From NCBI GenBank assembly GCA_000231825.2, contig JH720328.1:348729-412728 (forward strand): a stretch of DNA of 64,000 nucleotides, written 5' to 3'. A model generated the notes under the pieces. That model saw nothing but the letters and a program-made list of their open reading frames with translations. It did not search any database and was not told the origin of the DNA. The position numbers and the translations under genes are program-made. Shown here one piece after another: positions 63,106 to 64,000 of the stretch; positions within the stretch are counted from its first letter, which is position 1, and each line of letters begins with the position of its first letter. The DNA comes from Tetrahymena elliotti 4EA. Lineage: Eukaryota > Ciliophora > Oligohymenophorea > Hymenostomatida > Tetrahymenidae.

Positions 63106-64000
63106 ATGAGAAACACTAAGAGAACCATTATTCTACTTAGCATTCTTCTTTCTCTGGCTTTGGCAACTTCTGCTCATAAAAGTAAGACTATTCTATATAG
63201 TATTCCTAAACACATTGAAAGAAATCAACACATAAGCTAGCGATAAAGCATTTTATTAACATCATTATGTTACAAAAAAATCAAAATGATCATATTTTAA
63301 CATAATAACGCTAAATTCAAAACTGCCATCAAAAACTCAAAAAACTCAATTTTGGTAGAAAATATGATTCAGATCTCTTCAAATAACAGATTTTTAAATA
63401 TTAATTTATTTTCTGCTCATAAAAGAGCTGTTTAAAACTATATTATTCAAAAAATTTTGCTAATTTAGTTGATTATTCTTTCTTCATTCGTTTCTGATTT
63501 TATTATAATATTAAATTATCAATTAATGTTATTTCTTCATTGCTATTCATTCAATCAAATATTCATTCTATTATTATAATTTTTTTCTACTAATTTAAAG
63601 ACCTCAGAAGTAATAAACACTTTAAGAATACTAAAATACATAAAGTAAATGAAAGCGTTGCTAATAATAAGGACTTCGTTTAAACTGCTGATTTAACAGG
63701 TGTCTTCGTTTAATTAAACAAGCTTTAACGTTAGAGTGTTAACTGGTGGTGGGACCCTACTGATCAAGTAGGATTCATTTAAACTACTAATAGAGACTGG
63801 ACATTTGATCCTAGTGGCAATAGTACTTAATTTGTTTAATTCGACGGTCTTGACCGTAAGAGCCGTGACTGGTGCTTTGATCCTACAGGTAATGATACTA
63901 ATTGCTTAGTTTAATTGGACAGACTTGAACGTAAGAGTGGTGACTGGTGCTTTGACCCCACTGGTAATGATACTGATTGCTTAATTTAATTGAGTAAACT
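63106..64000 (+). CDS. Secreted protein with 25-residue tandem repeats, 3' end outside window
   Basis: Exon 1 (63106-63181) encodes a signal peptide (MRNTKRTIILLSILLSLALA, then TSAHK); a 419-bp intron (63182-63600) joins in phase to exon 2, open to the window end. After a basic linker (LRSNKHFKNTKIHKVNESVA) come repeats rich in Trp, Asp and Gly: an early degenerate pair (SVNWWWDPTDQVGF, RDWTFDPSGNSTQFVQ), then regular units of the form DWCFDPTGNDTNCLVQLD followed by RLERKSG. Two cysteines per regular unit suggest an intra-unit disulphide. I know no named family for this motif. A secreted or secretory-granule structural protein is an inference from the signal peptide and repeats only. Confidence 0.8.
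63840..63989. repeat. 75-bp in-frame coding repeat
   Basis: Units 63840-63914 and 63915-63989 are each 75 bp (25 codons) and about 85% identical; the next unit starts at 63990 and runs off the window. Differences are mostly silent or conservative, so the repeat is kept at protein level. Confidence 0.85.

Overview
The window reads as nuclear DNA of a Tetrahymena-like oligohymenophorean ciliate. It is extremely AT-rich, its genes stay open only if TAA and TAG are read as glutamine, and every gene that can be closed ends in TGA. Introns are AT-rich GT...AG sequences from about 50 to 900 bp, unlike the tiny introns of Paramecium. The species, and whether this is macronuclear or micronuclear sequence, cannot be settled here; no telomere is visible.

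Layout. 1-3979 (minus): large protein with tandem cyclic-nucleotide-binding domains, running off the left edge. 5093-7739 (minus): STE20-like predicted pseudokinase. 7961-8043 (minus): intron-containing tRNA-Tyr. 8406-10958 (plus): amino acid transporter. 11731-12900 (minus): Q-rich coiled-coil protein. 14864-23127 (plus): tandem family of membrane proteins with a decayed copy, a truncated relic and one intact copy. 24133-27508 (minus): cysteine-rich polytopic membrane protein. 29686-31502 (minus): DMT/SLC35-like transporter with frame breaks, divergent from 32229-35484 (plus): UBA5, the UFM1-activating E1. 38660-42496 (minus): condensin subunit CAP-H. 43436-44485 (plus): cysteine-rich surface antigen. 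46076-51235 (plus): leucine-rich-repeat gene with one repeat per exon. 51974-52461 (minus): small unusually GC-rich gene. 54370-56373 (minus): intronless mitochondrial acyl-CoA synthetase of the ACSS3 type. 59300-60451 (plus): second cysteine-rich surface antigen. 63106 to the right edge (plus): secreted protein with 25-residue tandem repeats.

Housekeeping genes (UBA5, CAP-H, ACSS3, tRNA-Tyr) are interleaved with ciliate-expanded surface and membrane families, and these show recent duplication at several scales: a three-copy gene tandem, exon-plus-intron amplification in the LRR gene, duplicated flanks around the first surface antigen, and short tandem repeats between genes. The rest is AT-rich intergenic sequence in which no gene can be supported. 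No CRISPR array, rRNA or recognisable transposase was seen.
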